A stretch of DNA of 64,000 bases. Origin: Hemicordylus capensis. Taxonomy: Eukaryota; Chordata; Lepidosauria; Squamata; Cordylidae. Positions 23,793-36,261 of this stretch are shown here, piece after piece. The DNA is taken from the NCBI RefSeq assembly GCF_027244095.1, contig NC_069661.1, positions 120,965,501 through 121,029,500 on the forward strand. The letters run 5' to 3'. The notes beneath the pieces were generated by a model. It made no database searches, had not been told where the DNA came from, and saw only the letters and a list, made by a program, of their open reading frames with translations. The first letter of the stretch is position 1; each line of letters starts with the position of its first letter. The translations under genes were made by a program, and so were the position numbers.

Positions 23793-26532
23793 GGCTGAAT
23801 TTGCACGTAATGTGAATCCAGAGGTTGATGAACACACAGTTATAATTTGGAACAGTGAATTGCATCACAGATGTTTGTCCAACCATGGTTCAGCAGCCTC
23901 TGGTTTCAGGGCAGGGTGGCCCCTCCCTGCTCTTGGCCGCCGAGGTCATATCCTAGCAAGCTCTGTAGCTAGCTCGTGGGCAAAGTGCCAGCACATCACC
24001 AGTGCAGCTGCAATTGGACATGAACTTGAAGGGGGTGTGCCAAGTGCAACTGTGCCTTTTCGGAATGGTATTCCCACCCTCGGCATGGAATGCCATACCA
24101 TGCCAGCGCGCCTTCTGACAGCGATTGCACTGGCTACTTCCTAAGGGCCATGCCACAAAACTGTTCCACACAAGCATGATTCTGGGAGTGGGGGTTGGGG
24201 GCACGATTTCTCTGCTAACCAGAAAAGGGAAGGGAACATGATAACTTCCCAGGATATGATATGTTTATGAGGGAGGGCAAAGGATCCTGGGGGGTGGGGG
24301 TCTGTCCTGCTGTGACCTAGGATGCTCTTGTGAGGGCTGACCCTGGCAAAGCAGTCTATGCACACCAAACCACACTCCTGCTCCATTGGCAGCTTGCTGT
24401 CGGTAGGCGATCACTCTGATGTGAGGGCCAGTCTACTGGGGAGGACCATTGGGACAAGCACTCTAGGTCATCCATTGGACTGCGTGTTCATGAGTGAGCA
24501 AACCCAACAAAAGGGACCCCACTTGTATGGGAGCCCCACTCTCTTGGGTGAAAGATATAACTTTTGCACTGCAACCCCCTTCCCCCATGAGAAGCTTTGC
24601 ATGGTCCCCAAGAGGATTGTGATGCTCCGTGTGTCAGAGCATAGCCACATGTGTGGACAGGGGATCACCAGGTATGGATCTTTACTGCCTTTCAAAATTC
24701 CCGGGTGTGGTCCAGTGTTATGCCATATGCAGAACTGGCGCAGCGGGAGAGGGAAGCCCCAATTTCCAGCGACCCCAGGAAAATGGAGTCTCTATTTCAG
24801 GGCACAAGCAAGGATACACATGTCTGAATGGGCGGGCTGGCAGGCAGGGGGCATGCTTTGACAGCTCTTTGGTGGCAGTCGCCAAGACAGGGAGAGCAGA
24901 TGCCAGAGTACACTTCCCTGAGACTTTCCTGTACAGAGCAACCTGTCTCAATAAAGAGCCCCCATGGTCTGCCATTCTTGTGAGAGCGCTGTCCATAGGA
25001 GAAGGGGTTGTTTTGTCATCATGCATTATTAGCGATTCTGCCTGACACCCCAGTCAGCACAGACGGTTCTTCTCATGAGTTGTGAGGGGGTATCCCCATT
25101 GCTTTACACTCTCATGAGTGAGTGGTCCACCCTGGATCAGCATGTATCCTCCTTGCATATGAGGAATATCTCCTTTCACTGGAGGAATGCTGATCCTGCT
25201 TACTCATGAGTAAACCTAGGGAGTGTAAATGTTCCCAAAGGGAAAGAGGCTGGTGCCCCATTCCCCAACCTATCTGTGGGGGGGAAATTGATTGCCTGTC
25301 CAAGAATCACTGGTTGAGGCTGCCTTTTAAACCTCCCCCGGGAACCCTCCCCCTCACCAAATATTCCCATCTCCACACTGTAATGGGGTGCGCTGCTTAT
25401 GTTTAAGGATACACACAGAACCAGCTGGTCTGTTCTAGTTCAATCCAGCACCCCATCAACCCCCCTCCCAGTTCGGTTCAGTCCGGGGGTGGTTCACGAG
25501 TTTTCCTTTAATTTCACTTATCCCCTCCAAGGGAATTGTTCAAGCTGGTGGGGGGGGGTCCCACGGAGGTTCCCCCTCCCCCTGCCAGCCTCTCTGAAGC
25601 TATAATTTGGCTGCTCTTCAGCTGTTGGCCTTCCCCCCTTGGCACGGTGGCCATTTTAGAGACCACCATACCTCACAATGGGCCTCTGCATGGCCTGGGT
25701 AATTTCCAGGCTTGAGGGGGGAGAGGAAACCTCCGCAGATACCCCCCACCAACTCAAACTCCTCCCCTGGAGGGGGTAAGTGGAATTTTTTTTAAAAAAA
25801 CAACAACTTGCAAACCCCCGAGGGGGGGGGTTGGTCCAGGGTTGGATCGAACAGGGGGTGGTTCGGTTTGACCCCAAACAGTTGAACCGAACCAGTTCAA
25901 CATCAAACATGTTCAACGTTGAACTTGTTTGCACATCACTACTTATGTTGCCACCTGGAGTGTTTGTGCTTAACATACATCATTGTCACTTCACTAAGGG
26001 AGTGAAGCCCTTAGTTCCTATCCTGTCATCCCATTCCCTTCCCCCCCCTGCTTGCCAGGAGGGGGAGCAAGTGACAGAGTGGGGAGAGGGCATGCCCCTG
26101 TGCTACTGTGCCACCTGACAGGCTGACAAGTTTGAGATGGGATGTGGCGGCATCCCTATTGCCAGAAAACTGCATTGCTGCATTACAAGCAGGAGAGGTG
26201 CAGCTGGTGCTCAGAGAGGTAACCAGCAAGAAGTACCGCAGGCATGGAGCAGGCACAATCCTGGGTGTGTCTGCACCACAGTTTCTATGACTGTGGTTAC
26301 AAAATCAGCACAAAACTGCCGTGGCATCCAGGTTTAGATGTAATGCTTCGGCAGCCAAATCCTAGGTCTCAGTGGTGAACATTACTGCAAACTGAAATTT
26401 CAAATTGGAGTTTGGTGAGGCAAATCACAGATCACTTTTGGCTTGAAACCACAGTTGCATGAATTCAGACACAACAGAGTTCCAACCCCTGCCCTGTTTA
26501 ATTCCGGTTTTGTGTTACGTCTGAATTTGGCC
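23793..26532. mobile_element. Family T TIR element, long copy B, both ends present
   Basis: Left end ggctgaatttgcacgtaatg; right end on the minus strand ggccaaattcagacgtaaca. Removing it restores a continuous CR1 sequence (aaaaggctaa joined to agtgttttt), which fixes the ends to within about 3 bp. Without the internal hAT (25404-25941 plus its 8-bp duplication) the element is about 2.19 kb. It is collinear with copy A (1-2751), except that A has a longer minisatellite and lacks the hAT. No transposase-like frame is visible; probably non-autonomous. No clear long target duplication; at most 2-3 bp (TAA/AA) could be duplicated. Confidence 0.8.
25404..25941. mobile_element. Foldback hAT element inside T copy B
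   Basis: Perfect 8-bp duplication cttatgtt at 25396-25403 and 25942-25949. Ends are taaggatacacacagaacca and, on the minus strand, tagtgatgtgcaaacaag. The inside is an inverted repeat around 25.66 kb (ggtccc-cggaggttcccc facing gaggaaacctccgcag). Same family as 60279-60992. Confidence 0.9.
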
Positions 26533-27015
26533 AAAGTGTTTTTGGCTGCTTTGCTTTCAAAAAACAGATGATGATGGGTGACATGACTGAAAAAAAATTG
26601 ATAGAGAGAAGGCTTTCCTCCTCCTTCTACTAGAACCCACAGTTACCTGATGAAATTGATTGGTGGTAGATTCAGGCCAGAAAAAAGAAAGTACTTCATC
26701 ACAAACCACTTCATTAATTTATTGAATTTGCTGCCAAGAGGTGGGGATTGGATAGCCACTACCATAAATGGCTTTAAAAGAAGATTAGTCAAGTTTATGT
26801 TGGATAAGGCTATCATTGGTTTTTAATCATGATAGCTATAGACCCTCAAAGTTCAGGGGCAGTATGTCTCTGAAAACTAGATAAGAAGCAACAGTGTTTC
26901 TTTCATGCCCTGCTCATGAACCTTCCAGAAGGATCTGACTGGTCACTGTGGAAGTAGAATGCTGGAATAGGTAGACCTTTGGTCTCAGCCAATAGGATTT
27001 TGCTTATGTTCCTAT
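26533..27015 (+). mobile_element. CR1 LINE 3' end, right piece
   Basis: Continues the 23697-23792 piece: 'gaaattgattggtggtagatt', 'aaagtacttcatcac', 'atggctttaaaagaagatta', and the 3' terminus 'aggtagacctttggtctcag' to 'gcttatgttcctatg'. The end is the usual octamer-type CR1 tail. Confidence 0.75.
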
Positions 27016-27349
27016 GTTTGCCATTGCTTTCTCTGACCAAAAGGTTCCCCTGAGGATGCTGAATCTCTGTTAAGTGCAAGCTGATAGCTTCTCCCACACC
27101 AAGTCCACTTCCCTGATTTACACAGCCAAGTAGGAAGCATAGTGATATATCCCTCAGAAGGAAATGAGCAGCAACCTGCTTCCCTTAGAATCCTAACACA
27201 CACACCCCACCCTACACACACACTTCACAGTCCTCAAACATGTAAGGATTTTTCATTCATTTCAGCTGTGAGGAAGCTCGCTATACAGATATCCTTTTAG
27301 GTGAATGAATTGCTTTTTCATTGGAATTATTGCAGGATCCACTTTGCAT

Positions 27350-27350
<1 letters not shown>
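27016..27350. other. Sequence without recognised gene
   Basis: Nothing recognised. Confidence 0.4.
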
Positions 27351-27396
<46 letters not shown>

Positions 27397-27403
27397 ACAC
27401 ACA
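27351..27403. repeat. (GT)n followed by (AC)n microsatellite
   Basis: About 22 GT units run straight into a short run of AC units, giving a palindromic junction. Confidence 0.95.
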
Positions 27404-27464
27404 ATTCTGGTTCAGGCATACCTCATAAAGGTCCTTTCTTTCTCTTTCATCCACTTGATCAAAC

Positions 27465-27975
27465 TAGGGATGAGCAAAATAATTTTTGCCCATCATTTTG
27501 AGTGAATCAAGTTGAATCGGGTGTGATTTGATGATTCTACCCAGAACTGAATCACTCTGAAAATAAAGGGCCAGATTCAGGAATAGAATAGAATCACCCT
27601 CAATTTGATTCGGGCAATTTGGGAACCATTTTGAGCCTGAGGCCTATTTTGCTGGGGAAACGGGCCTCAAAATGGTACTTCTTTCCAAGGAGAGCTGGTC
27701 TACCAATTGTGATCAGCGGGTACACCAGCTCTCCGAGGCCAGCTGATGCACTATGTCCAGAGAGGAGGGCTGGCCTACCCACCAATCTCAACTGAAAGAC
27801 CAGCTCTCTTGGTTTACCAGGGTGAGCTGCTCTTCCAGTTGGGATTGGCAGGCAGACCGACTCTCCACTTTGGACTTGGTGCATCAGCCCACCTCAGAGA
27901 GCTGGTCTACCTGGGAAGATTTCATGGTATTCAGCCTCAAATCAAATCACAGATATTGATTTGTGCACACCCCTA
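27465..27975. mobile_element. hAT-type element, 511 bp
   Basis: Ends tagggatgagcaaaat and, on the minus strand, taggggtgtgcacaaatc. Flanks gatcaaac (27457-27464) and gatcaaat (27976-27983) agree at 7 of 8 positions. Inside are several inverted 'gagagctggtctacc' type repeats (27689-27910). Confidence 0.9.
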
Positions 27976-28144
27976 GATCAAATCCACATTTATATATTTA
28001 TTCATCCATTTATTTATTTCTCTTTCTCCTCCTCCTCCTCCAAGGGGCTCAGGGACTAACTAGACTTTATGACGGTTGTATGGCCTCTGCTCAACTATAT
28101 CTCTCTTCTGTGTCCCTGGTAATGTCTAGTGAAATAAATGAATA

Positions 28145-28670
28145 TACGTACAGGCCTACTGACCAAAGGCCCATCTAGTCAGCATCCTGTTACCAAGTTC
28201 AGCCAGTCAAATGCTCTGGGAAATCAATGAGCAGTTCATGAAAGCAATGGCCCTCCTCATTATATCTCCCTCTGACCTCATATTCATATTTATACTGCTG
28301 CTGCTGAACATGAAGCTTCCATCTAATAGCTATTTATGTATTTCAAAGACTGATACCTTGCCTTTCAATCTAAAGGATCCCCAAGAAAGCTTAGTTACAT
28401 GATACAATACAAGTGATGCTTCCATGAGAGCGAAGAGAGCTGCTATCCATAGGGGCCTGTGATGAGTCCAGGAATGAGCCCAGCTCCAGGTAGGTGCTGC
28501 TAGATAGGACCAGATGATGCAGCTGCCACTCTGCCACTGTCATGGCTGTGGCAGACCTAGTCTCCATTAATTGGTCCAAATGCCATTTTAAAGCCAGCAG
28601 CCATCACAACTTATGGCAGTGTCGGCTATAAGCTAATTTGTGTTGTGTGGAGTAATTTCTTTTACATTCT
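28145..28670 (-). mobile_element. CR1 LINE 3' region pieces, minus strand
   Basis: 'ctgaccaaaggcccatctag' and 'agcatcctgtt' (28158-28195), and 'ttttaaagccagcagccatc' with 'cttatggcagtg' (28585-28620), are the reverse of the CR1 3' region seen at 41507-41852. The 28350-28545 part between them does not fit and may be another insertion or diverged. Confidence 0.6.
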
Positions 28671-29925
28671 TTTACATTGCCTCTGCTGCAATCCATCATC
28701 TGCCACTTGCAGGGCGAGGAGAAACACCAAACAGGATGACATCACATATTTATTTTCTTAGACATTACTAGACAACAGTGGGTCAGCAGCCGCCACCGCA
28801 CATCTCTACACCACCAAATTAGACTCTCTGAGAGGCTTATACTTATCTCCCAGACAGTCCAACCGCTTACAGAGCTTGACCTGCTTAGCTTCCATGGTAG
28901 AACAATAACATATGCCTTTAGATCACTGTTCCTTTTAGCTTGTAGACCTCTCTCCCTCTCCCTCCCATAACTATCCTCTCCGTTTCCATACACTATTATT
29001 CTGCATAAAACCATATGTATGAGCCATGCTTTGTCATAGAAAAATGTCCAAAAGATGTGTCTCTCCCCCCTCCAACCAAAAGATGAGTTTTCCTCCAAAA
29101 AGAGGCCATTGACCCTAACCAGCTGCATTTGCTGACAACTTGGAACTTCTGCTTAACAGCTCAGAGATCAGCCAGCAGCTTCACAACCGCATTGCTGTGT
29201 CAAGAGCTGCAGTGGTCAAATTCTCTCCCCTTTGACTTCTGTTTCCCCTTTTAATGTTCAGAAACATCTGTAGAAAACAATACCACCTCTATTAACAAAA
29301 CAATCCATCTGTCAGAAAATATTTAGGCTTATGTTAGTTATTTATAGCTCTGGATAAAAGAAAGTATGCAGTAAAGCTCCTGTTTTTGCAATTTGCTTAC
29401 CATGTACAATACAATCAGTCATTAGCTAATAACACCCCCTAAACAACTATATTTATAGTCATGTGTTTCAGAGTCAATAATACCAGCACACTTTCTTTTG
29501 TGTGGTGATAATTATTAAGACATGCTATTTGTTAGAAAGGCTTTAGAGTCCTCCTCCTTCTCTTCATACTACTATTACTGCCACTATGTAGCAGAAGATG
29601 TACTAGCTAAAGGCTATCAAGTTCAATGGGCAGAGAAAGAGGAATTGAGAGTTCTAGATCCTTTCCCTTCCTACACTCCCCATCCACCCAGTCAAGACTG
29701 AGCCACATTCAGACACGGCAAGGGGAGTGGGATAGACCCACTTTCCCAAAACTTACCCTTCTCCTATTTTCCCAAACCAAGTATGGCTTGGGTAAGAATT
29801 GCTCCCCTTAGTTATATTTCTTGGTGTTATCAATTCTAGAACAAAGATGCACCAAAGAGGTTGAATGAATATCTTTGTTAATTCATAATCTTCTTTGGTG
29901 CAAAATGATGAATGAACTTAGAAAG
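28671..29925. other. Sequence without recognised gene
   Basis: No gene or repeat recognised. The 128-codon frame at 28742-29128 minus has no family resemblance I know. Confidence 0.4.
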
Positions 29926-30734
29926 AATCCACTCACATTTCTCACCAAAGAATCTAGTCTCAGAACACCACAAACACTGAAAACAAAACCCAGTGCCGCA
30001 TGAGCTTGTGGTTTTGAGGGTGGTTGGCACCCTATGTGCACTACACCATAACCCGCTCTGGGCCACCCTGGTGCCCTTGAAATGGAGTAATGGGGCTGCT
30101 GAAATCCCCATTATTTCCTATGGGGGGGGAGGCTTAAAGACATGCCAGCTTTAAAAAACAATTTAAAATCACCCCTTTCACCAGTTTCTTTGAAATCTGG
30201 GTGGTAGCAGGCACCCATTGGGGCATTACCACCCAACCCACTCTTCTTCCCCCAGAATCCCCTTTCTGCCCCAAAGACACATGAACTTCAAAAACATTTT
30301 AAAAATCACTCCTTTACCCAATTTCTTTGAAATCTGAGTGGTAGCTTCCTCGCAGCCATTGGACACTACCACCCATCACAACCCAGTCTGGGCAATCCTG
30401 GTGCCCCCCACATGGAGTTATAAGGCTGCTGAAATCCCCATTATTCCTTATGGAGAAAAGCTTAAAGACATGTGAACTTCAAAAAATTGTTAAAAATCAC
30501 CCCTTAGCCCAATCTCTTTGAAATATGGGTGGTAGCTTCCACCCACTCCACTCTTTTGCCCCCAGAATCCCCCCCCCCTTTTTTTGCCCCAAATTGATTC
30601 AGATTTGGAAAATTCAGATACAAATTGAATCTGGGATGATTCACTGGGCAGTGAGATTTGGACCCAAAACAAATCGGAGATGATTCAGTTCGGGTACAAA
30701 TCAAATCAAATAAATAAATTTGTCCACATCCCTA
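29926..30734. mobile_element. hAT relic, right half of the 5688-7211 family
   Basis: Carries the family core ggcaccctatgtgcactaca (30028) and ends tttgtccacatccctata-like text at 30734, matching the family end tgcacatcccta. The left part (29926-30000) corresponds to the loop region of the intact copy. The left arm and target duplication were not found. Confidence 0.7.
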
Positions 30735-32054
30735 TATTTAATGCTGTGTGCAATTTGGCCCACAATCTTTCATATGTAAGGGCAGCCATTCAGGGAAACC
30801 ATTGGAGTGGATATTGTCCCTTCCTCCAGCTGATCTTAGGATTCTCACCTCCAACCAGGGGCAGCCTTTCCATGAGGCAGGGTGAGGCAGTTGCCTCAGG
30901 CCCAGTTGCGAGGAGAGGTGCAGGGGGCAGCAAGCACCAGCCCCCTGCCACCAAAGATGCCACCCTACAGGCCTCCCCATAGGCATAACTGGGGGGCAGG
31001 GGGGCACGTGCCCCGGGCGCCATTGAGGTGGGGGTGCCATACCAGTCCCTGCCACCCCCACCCCATTGCCCACCTGCCCAGCCCCAGGGCCCCTCAGCCA
31101 CATGCCTCCAGCTCCGGCTGATTGGCAAAGAGGCCTAGGATCGGCAAGGCCTGCAAACTGCAGAGCTCTTCTCTCCCGCCTCTCAGCTGATTGGCAGGTG
31201 GGCGGGGCTTCCAGAGAGGCCTCCCAGTAGGCCTCCCTGAAGCCTGAACTCAAGTAGGCCCCAAGCAAGCAAGGAAGGAAGCAGGCAGCAGACCCTCTGC
31301 CCAGACCAGACCATCCAGAACAGCTATTGCTAGGTAGGCTGTGAATTCCTTTTTGTGGTTACCCCCATATATAGGGATCTGCTTGCCATAGGGCTTTGAT
31401 ATGGGGTGGGGGGAGAGACTGAGAAGTCTCTGAATATTTAATTTAAAACAGACTGGAAAATGTGCTGGCTTTAAAAACAAAAACTATCTAAAAAGGCCTA
31501 TAGGTGGCTTGTTTCATGTCAGAAAATTACAAACACTTCTGGAACAAGTATATTTTATTTATTTTCATTCATTCATTCATAAATGCACTTATGTTCAAGT
31601 TGTTTTGCAATCCAGAAGGTCTGAGTGAGAACTGTGAAGCATGTGTTGTGATTTTATTTTATTTTATTTTATTTTTCTTGTGTGTGAATTGCTCCCCAAT
31701 AACTTGCAGGGACTTCAGGGTAAATCTGGCCAACATGTGAATGCAGCACCTCTATTCCAGAGGAGATGTGTGTTAAAGGGCTTTAAAAGCCTGGTGTGAA
31801 AAGACTCCTGGAATCAAACTTTACTGAATTTGTTCAGAATTCTGAGAAAACAAACATAGGCTCACCCTGCATGGTTGAAAGTATCATTCGCTAATCTGCA
31901 GCAAGGGGTCCATTTTAATAATTAGCATTGCTAGCATGTTCTAGGCATTAAAAGTAGCACAAATATATAGTATTCAATGTATATCACTATATACTGTGAA
32001 GTGTGCATGCGTGTATTCAGTAAAATGTATTTCCAGGTAGCATACTTATTTTGA
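30735..32054. repeat. G+C-rich repeat-like stretch and unrecognised sequence
   Basis: 30850-31260 has 'gaggcagttgcctcaggccc' and 'ggcacgtgccccgggcgcc' motifs typical of old dispersed DNA elements in reptile genomes; ends could not be fixed. The 176-codon minus frame at 30738-31268 lies in this G+C-rich part and is not a gene. 31270-32050 has nothing recognised apart from a (TTTTA)n run at about 31652-31675. Confidence 0.4.
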
Positions 32055-32171
32055 AATATCAGACTTAAATCCTTGGGGGCCTGGGGTATGTGGAGGCCCT
32101 GGACTTTGAGGGTCTGGGGGCCCATTTTGAAATCCTGTCTCTGGACCCATTCCAACCTTGCTATGCCCCTG
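32055..32171 (-). mobile_element. hAT MITE fragment related to 62181-62345
   Basis: On the minus strand: caggggcatagcaaggttgg then 'atgggtccagagacagg' and 'aaaatgggccccc', the same order as in the complete copy at 62181. The far end is missing or diverged. Confidence 0.65.
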
Positions 32172-33760
32172 GCGGAATAGTTACATATGTATTGATCACT
32201 ACACATGGGTTTCTGCACAGCACCTGCACAGAAGAAACTTCCATGTAGAAAATGTGTCTCTTGTAAATTGACCCTGAATTTTCCATCCATGACTGGGATA
32301 TCTGAGAGTTAGAGTCAATAATAAAAGAACAGCACACTGCTTGTGACAGGAAGGGGCAAATTACAATGATTTATTAGTTTGGCAGGGGCTGGTTTTGGCC
32401 CTGGCAGAACTTGGCTATCTGCTCCTGTTGCAAATTCCTCTGTCTAGTGTGGCAAACTAATGTATCCTCCTCCCTCTTGGTGTCAAAGTAAGCACTAGTG
32501 TGGTGAATGCACATATACCCCATCATGAGCCAACAGTCATCATAAGACAAAGGCTGGCAGGAATCATTCACTGGTTTATAGACACACACACACCCCACCA
32601 CCTTCTTCTTCCCCTGTTTTGCTAGTGGCTATTTGGGCAGGTGATCCTCTAGGACAAAGTCATGTTTTTTAAAGAATGAGTTGAGACAGAGAAAATGACA
32701 CTTGGAATCCTCACATAACTCCTGACTGTTGTTCTAAGTCTTTTACAGAGATGGCTCATGTTTTCAGGTTTTGATCAACAACCATGTCTAGATGGTACAG
32801 TGTTCCTTTTAACGGGGATTTCCAGATATTGCTGACTACAAGTCCCATCATTCCTGCTTGGACAGTGGCGCAATTTCAGTGCTTGCCCTAGGCGCCATTT
32901 TCCCTAGTTATGCCTCTCGGCCTCCCTACTCTCTTTCCTACTTCCCTTCTTCATCCCACTGCTCTTTGTTTTCCCTTCCTTGCCCTGCCTGTTCTTTCCC
33001 CAGAAATGTCCCTGCTACCATTGCCTGTCTTGGTGGCACAGTCTGAGAGTGCTCATTTGCTCCTGCTGCCTCCTCTTCATGGTCTGAGTATGCTGAGCAC
33101 CCTCCCACACTTTGCCCTTCGCCTCAGGCAGCATCATGTCTTGGGTCACCTTTGCCTCTGGCCTCCATTTGCTAACAAGCAGGACTTCACTACTGTCATA
33201 CTTGATATCCTATCACATCTTTAGTCTAGCAAATGTCTATAGCAGAGCTGCGTTGCATTAGCTTGAGTTCCATGTCAGCTTTTGCATATTCGGTGAGGGA
33301 GAACCTTTCCTCAGACAGCTAAGCAATTGGCATGAAAATCAAGTATTTTTCTGCCTTTCATCCAAGTATGGGATATTAATCATAGCCCAGACACTACTAT
33401 ACAGAAGTCTCCCACCCCACCAAGGCAGATTACTGCAGCTCCAAGGAAATCTGCAACCCCTTAGTGGAAATTTCTGAACTTTAGGGATTCATTGCTCCCA
33501 AGTCCCCTTCTAGTGTCCAGGACTTAAACAAAACCTGATAACATGTTGAGGGAACAGTTAAAAGTACACACGCACACACAAGATGTTTACTGATTCCAAA
33601 AAAAGCAAACACACAATATTAAATTAATATTAATTAATATTAATATTAATATTAACTGTTTCATTCATTGTTAGTCTCTGGCTGGGACTTGCTGTTTATC
33701 CCTGGCAGGCCTGGCATAAGCTATTTGGGTGCCTGAAACAAAAAAATCCAAATGGCACAC
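32172..33760. other. Sequence without recognised gene
   Basis: Includes an ATT/AAT repeat at 33618-33656. Nothing else recognised. Confidence 0.4.
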
Positions 33761-34047
33761 TCCCTGTTCTCAGCACTAATTGATGTGGTGAGTAGTTAGG
33801 GTTGCCAACTGGGCCAGGGGGGTGGGGTGGAGAGGGAAAGAAAACTTGGCCTGAGCTGGTTGTGTGCCCTTCACAGCAGCTTAATGTGCAAAAATTAGCA
33901 ACTGAAGCTTTTCATGACATGGGGATAAATGTTATCACCTGCTAATTACTGCAAATCAATGAGCCAGGCCAGGTTGTTGTTTTTTTATTGGCCCCATTGG
34001 CAACCCTAATTGTGCACCACATCAATTAGTGCTGAGAGCAGGGAGCT
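33761..34047. mobile_element. TIR element with 55-60-bp arms
   Basis: The left arm ctccctgttctcagcactaa (33761) is mirrored at 34025-34046, and the pairing continues through 'ttagggttgccaac' (33799) and its mirror near 34000. The 170-bp middle is unpaired. Confidence 0.75.
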
Positions 34048-34650
34048 AAAGGGTTAGTTCAAAAGTTGGCAGCCCTAGGCTTCCTACTGGGAAGCTTTCC
34101 TTTGCAAGCTGTGTTGAAAGAAATAGGAGAGCAGCAATGCTCTTGCACACTCCAATTCATATCAACTGGGGTTGCACAGGGGTACTTCTTGTGGATTGTG
34201 CCCCATTGTGGAGATGTGTGACTCCCCTTCTGCCACTCATGGCAACTGCCTCACTCAGAGGCTCCTCTACTTCTGGCACCCAGCAAAGGCAATGCATTTA
34301 CCCTGAAGCTGCTCTCCCTAGGAAGCAGGCTTGCTTTCCCCAATGTGTATTGCTCTGATGAATGCCGCTACCAATTTATCTTGCTATCCAAAGGAGAGTC
34401 TTCGCTATGCCACAGTCCTGTTTCTGGAATCCTTTTCTTCCCCATGCTAACAAATCCTCAAGGAGCTGATATGAAACAGCTAATCAGGTGCACTTTTTAC
34501 AATTTATTTTATCTTGTTTCTAATTACAAAGGAAAGGAAACAAATACCTTAAATTCCCTCCTGGAACCCAGCTAGTTTAGCCCTGTGAGCCCTGTGACAG
34601 GAGTTTGGAGAGGAAAGCGAGTTACACCTGAATTGGGACAAGGAAAGAGA
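34048..34650. other. Sequence without recognised gene
   Basis: Nothing recognised. Confidence 0.4.
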
Positions 34651-34931
34651 TCTGGGTGCTTTCCAGACTGCCTCTGCTCAGGCAAGTTGAATTTGAAACG
34701 CAGGGGGAGCAGCCTCACGGAAACTAAGAACCCGAAAAAACAGCAACTTTCTTATGCCAGATATATGACATCCTAGCTGTGTATCGCAGCAATTAAATTT
34801 GAAACAAGGCATTGGAAATGTGAATGGCACCCTGCTAGGGACTGTGGTGTCACAACACAGGAAGTGTGAAAGCACACTTCCAAGATACGACATGACCCCG
34901 TTGCAGGGTCTAATCTGGAAAGCACCCAGGT
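34651..34931. mobile_element. MITE-like element with ctgggtgctttccaga ends
   Basis: Left end ctgggtgctttccagact (34652) faces a right end that on the minus strand reads cctgggtgctttccagatta. A second inner inverted pair (ggaagtgtgaaagcacacttcc) lies at 34860-34882. No coding. Confidence 0.7.
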
Positions 34932-35062
34932 GGGTGGAAAGATAAGTTACCAGCCTTCTCTCACCAATCAGATCACCAAACTGCAAATCTCTTTTTCCTT
35001 TTCTTTTTTCAAGCTTTAAGTTGAGCTGACCAAGTTCCTAGAAGTCTTTTTTTAATTATACA

Positions 35063-35259
35063 CAGAGATGTGCCTAGATAATTTTGGAGCCTGGACCTAA
35101 AGGCCTTTGGAGGTCCCCCTCCCCTGCAAATTAAGCATCATTATGCTCAACTGGGCGATCACACTACCCGGGACAGACTAAAGAGGATTGTGGGGGCGAG
35201 GCAGGGGCTGTGAAGGCCCCGGACTTTGGCCCCGAAGTCCAGGGGTAAGAGCACCTCTG
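35063..35259. mobile_element. Short hAT-type element
   Basis: Ends cagagatgtgcctag and, on the minus strand, cagaggtgctcttac. Flanks attataca and cttttaca agree at 6 of 8 positions. Contains the inverted pair ggactttggcc / ggccccgaagtcc. Confidence 0.6.
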
Positions 35260-35487
35260 CTTTTACACCTGTGGAACATTACACATTCCCTCACTGAAGT
35301 TCTATCATATTCCTCTAGTCCAGATGAAAATGTGAGATTCCAAACCCACAGTATAAGGCTCTTGGATACCAAAAGGTGTCCTATGAAATCAGACAAACTG
35401 CTGGCTAGTCCTAGGCCCCAATTTACATGTTTATGATTTTCTTGTAAATTATTTGGGAAATGCAGTTGAAAGTATAGTATCTATTAG

Positions 35488-35608
35488 GGCAGTGCACTAC
35501 ATCAAACTTAAAAGGAGCTGCAAGCCCTATTGGGGCATTTTTCACTGGAAATGATTTTGATGAAAAATGCCCCCAATACTAATAATAAATTTGATGCAGT
35601 GGCACATT
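35488..35608. mobile_element. Palindromic MITE-like element, 121 bp
   Basis: Left arm 'agggcagtgcactacatcaaa' pairs with the minus-strand reading of 35590-35608, and 'ccctattggggcatttttca' (35526-35545) pairs with tgaaaaatgcccccaata (35560-35578). Confidence 0.7.
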
Positions 35609-36261
35609 ATATTGGTATTACATTGAATATTATTGGAGCATGGGGGTGTGTGGTATTTTTAATGAAGATCTGCCTGTCCATGAAGAAGTAGTCTGCCTGG
35701 AAGGCAGCCACAGCAGCAGCAATTCAAATCATCACCTTTTCTTACATTGTCTTGTTCTAGAATGCACCAGGCAGGAAGTAACATCATGCACTACTGGGAA
35801 AAATATGGCAGCACCCTGTTACAAGAGGACACAACCACCACCACCACCCCGCACTAATGCACAATGCCATGACATTGCTTCCTTTTCTGGTACATTCTAG
35901 GGCAATATCAGGAAAGGGAAGGCAGAAATCTGAAATGCTACTGCTGCAGTTGACCTCAAGGTAGCCAATTGCTGTAAGGGCAGATGAATCTTCATTAAAG
36001 ATAACCCCCCTACTCCCACCTTAATGCATCAAGCTGATATTAGTGTATCACCTTGATGTGGTCCAGGGCAGCCCTGATATCCAGTGCATGATTCAATCCT
36101 TACTGAGATCAGGTCAATACCAAAGTCAATTCTGATAATGACAGCCTAATAAACATAATAAACAAACATATATAAAATATGTTAAATAAACAAAATAAAT
36201 AAATAAATATTCCTACTGAAATATAGCTAATCTCAAGCCCTTTTCACACATGGAAGAGGGA
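35609..36261. other. Sequence without recognised gene
   Basis: Nothing recognised. An AAAT run is at about 36190-36208. Confidence 0.4.

Noticed and set aside
30738-31268. 176-codon minus-strand open frame
   Set aside because: Lies in G+C-rich repeat text where stop codons are rare. Composition-driven.
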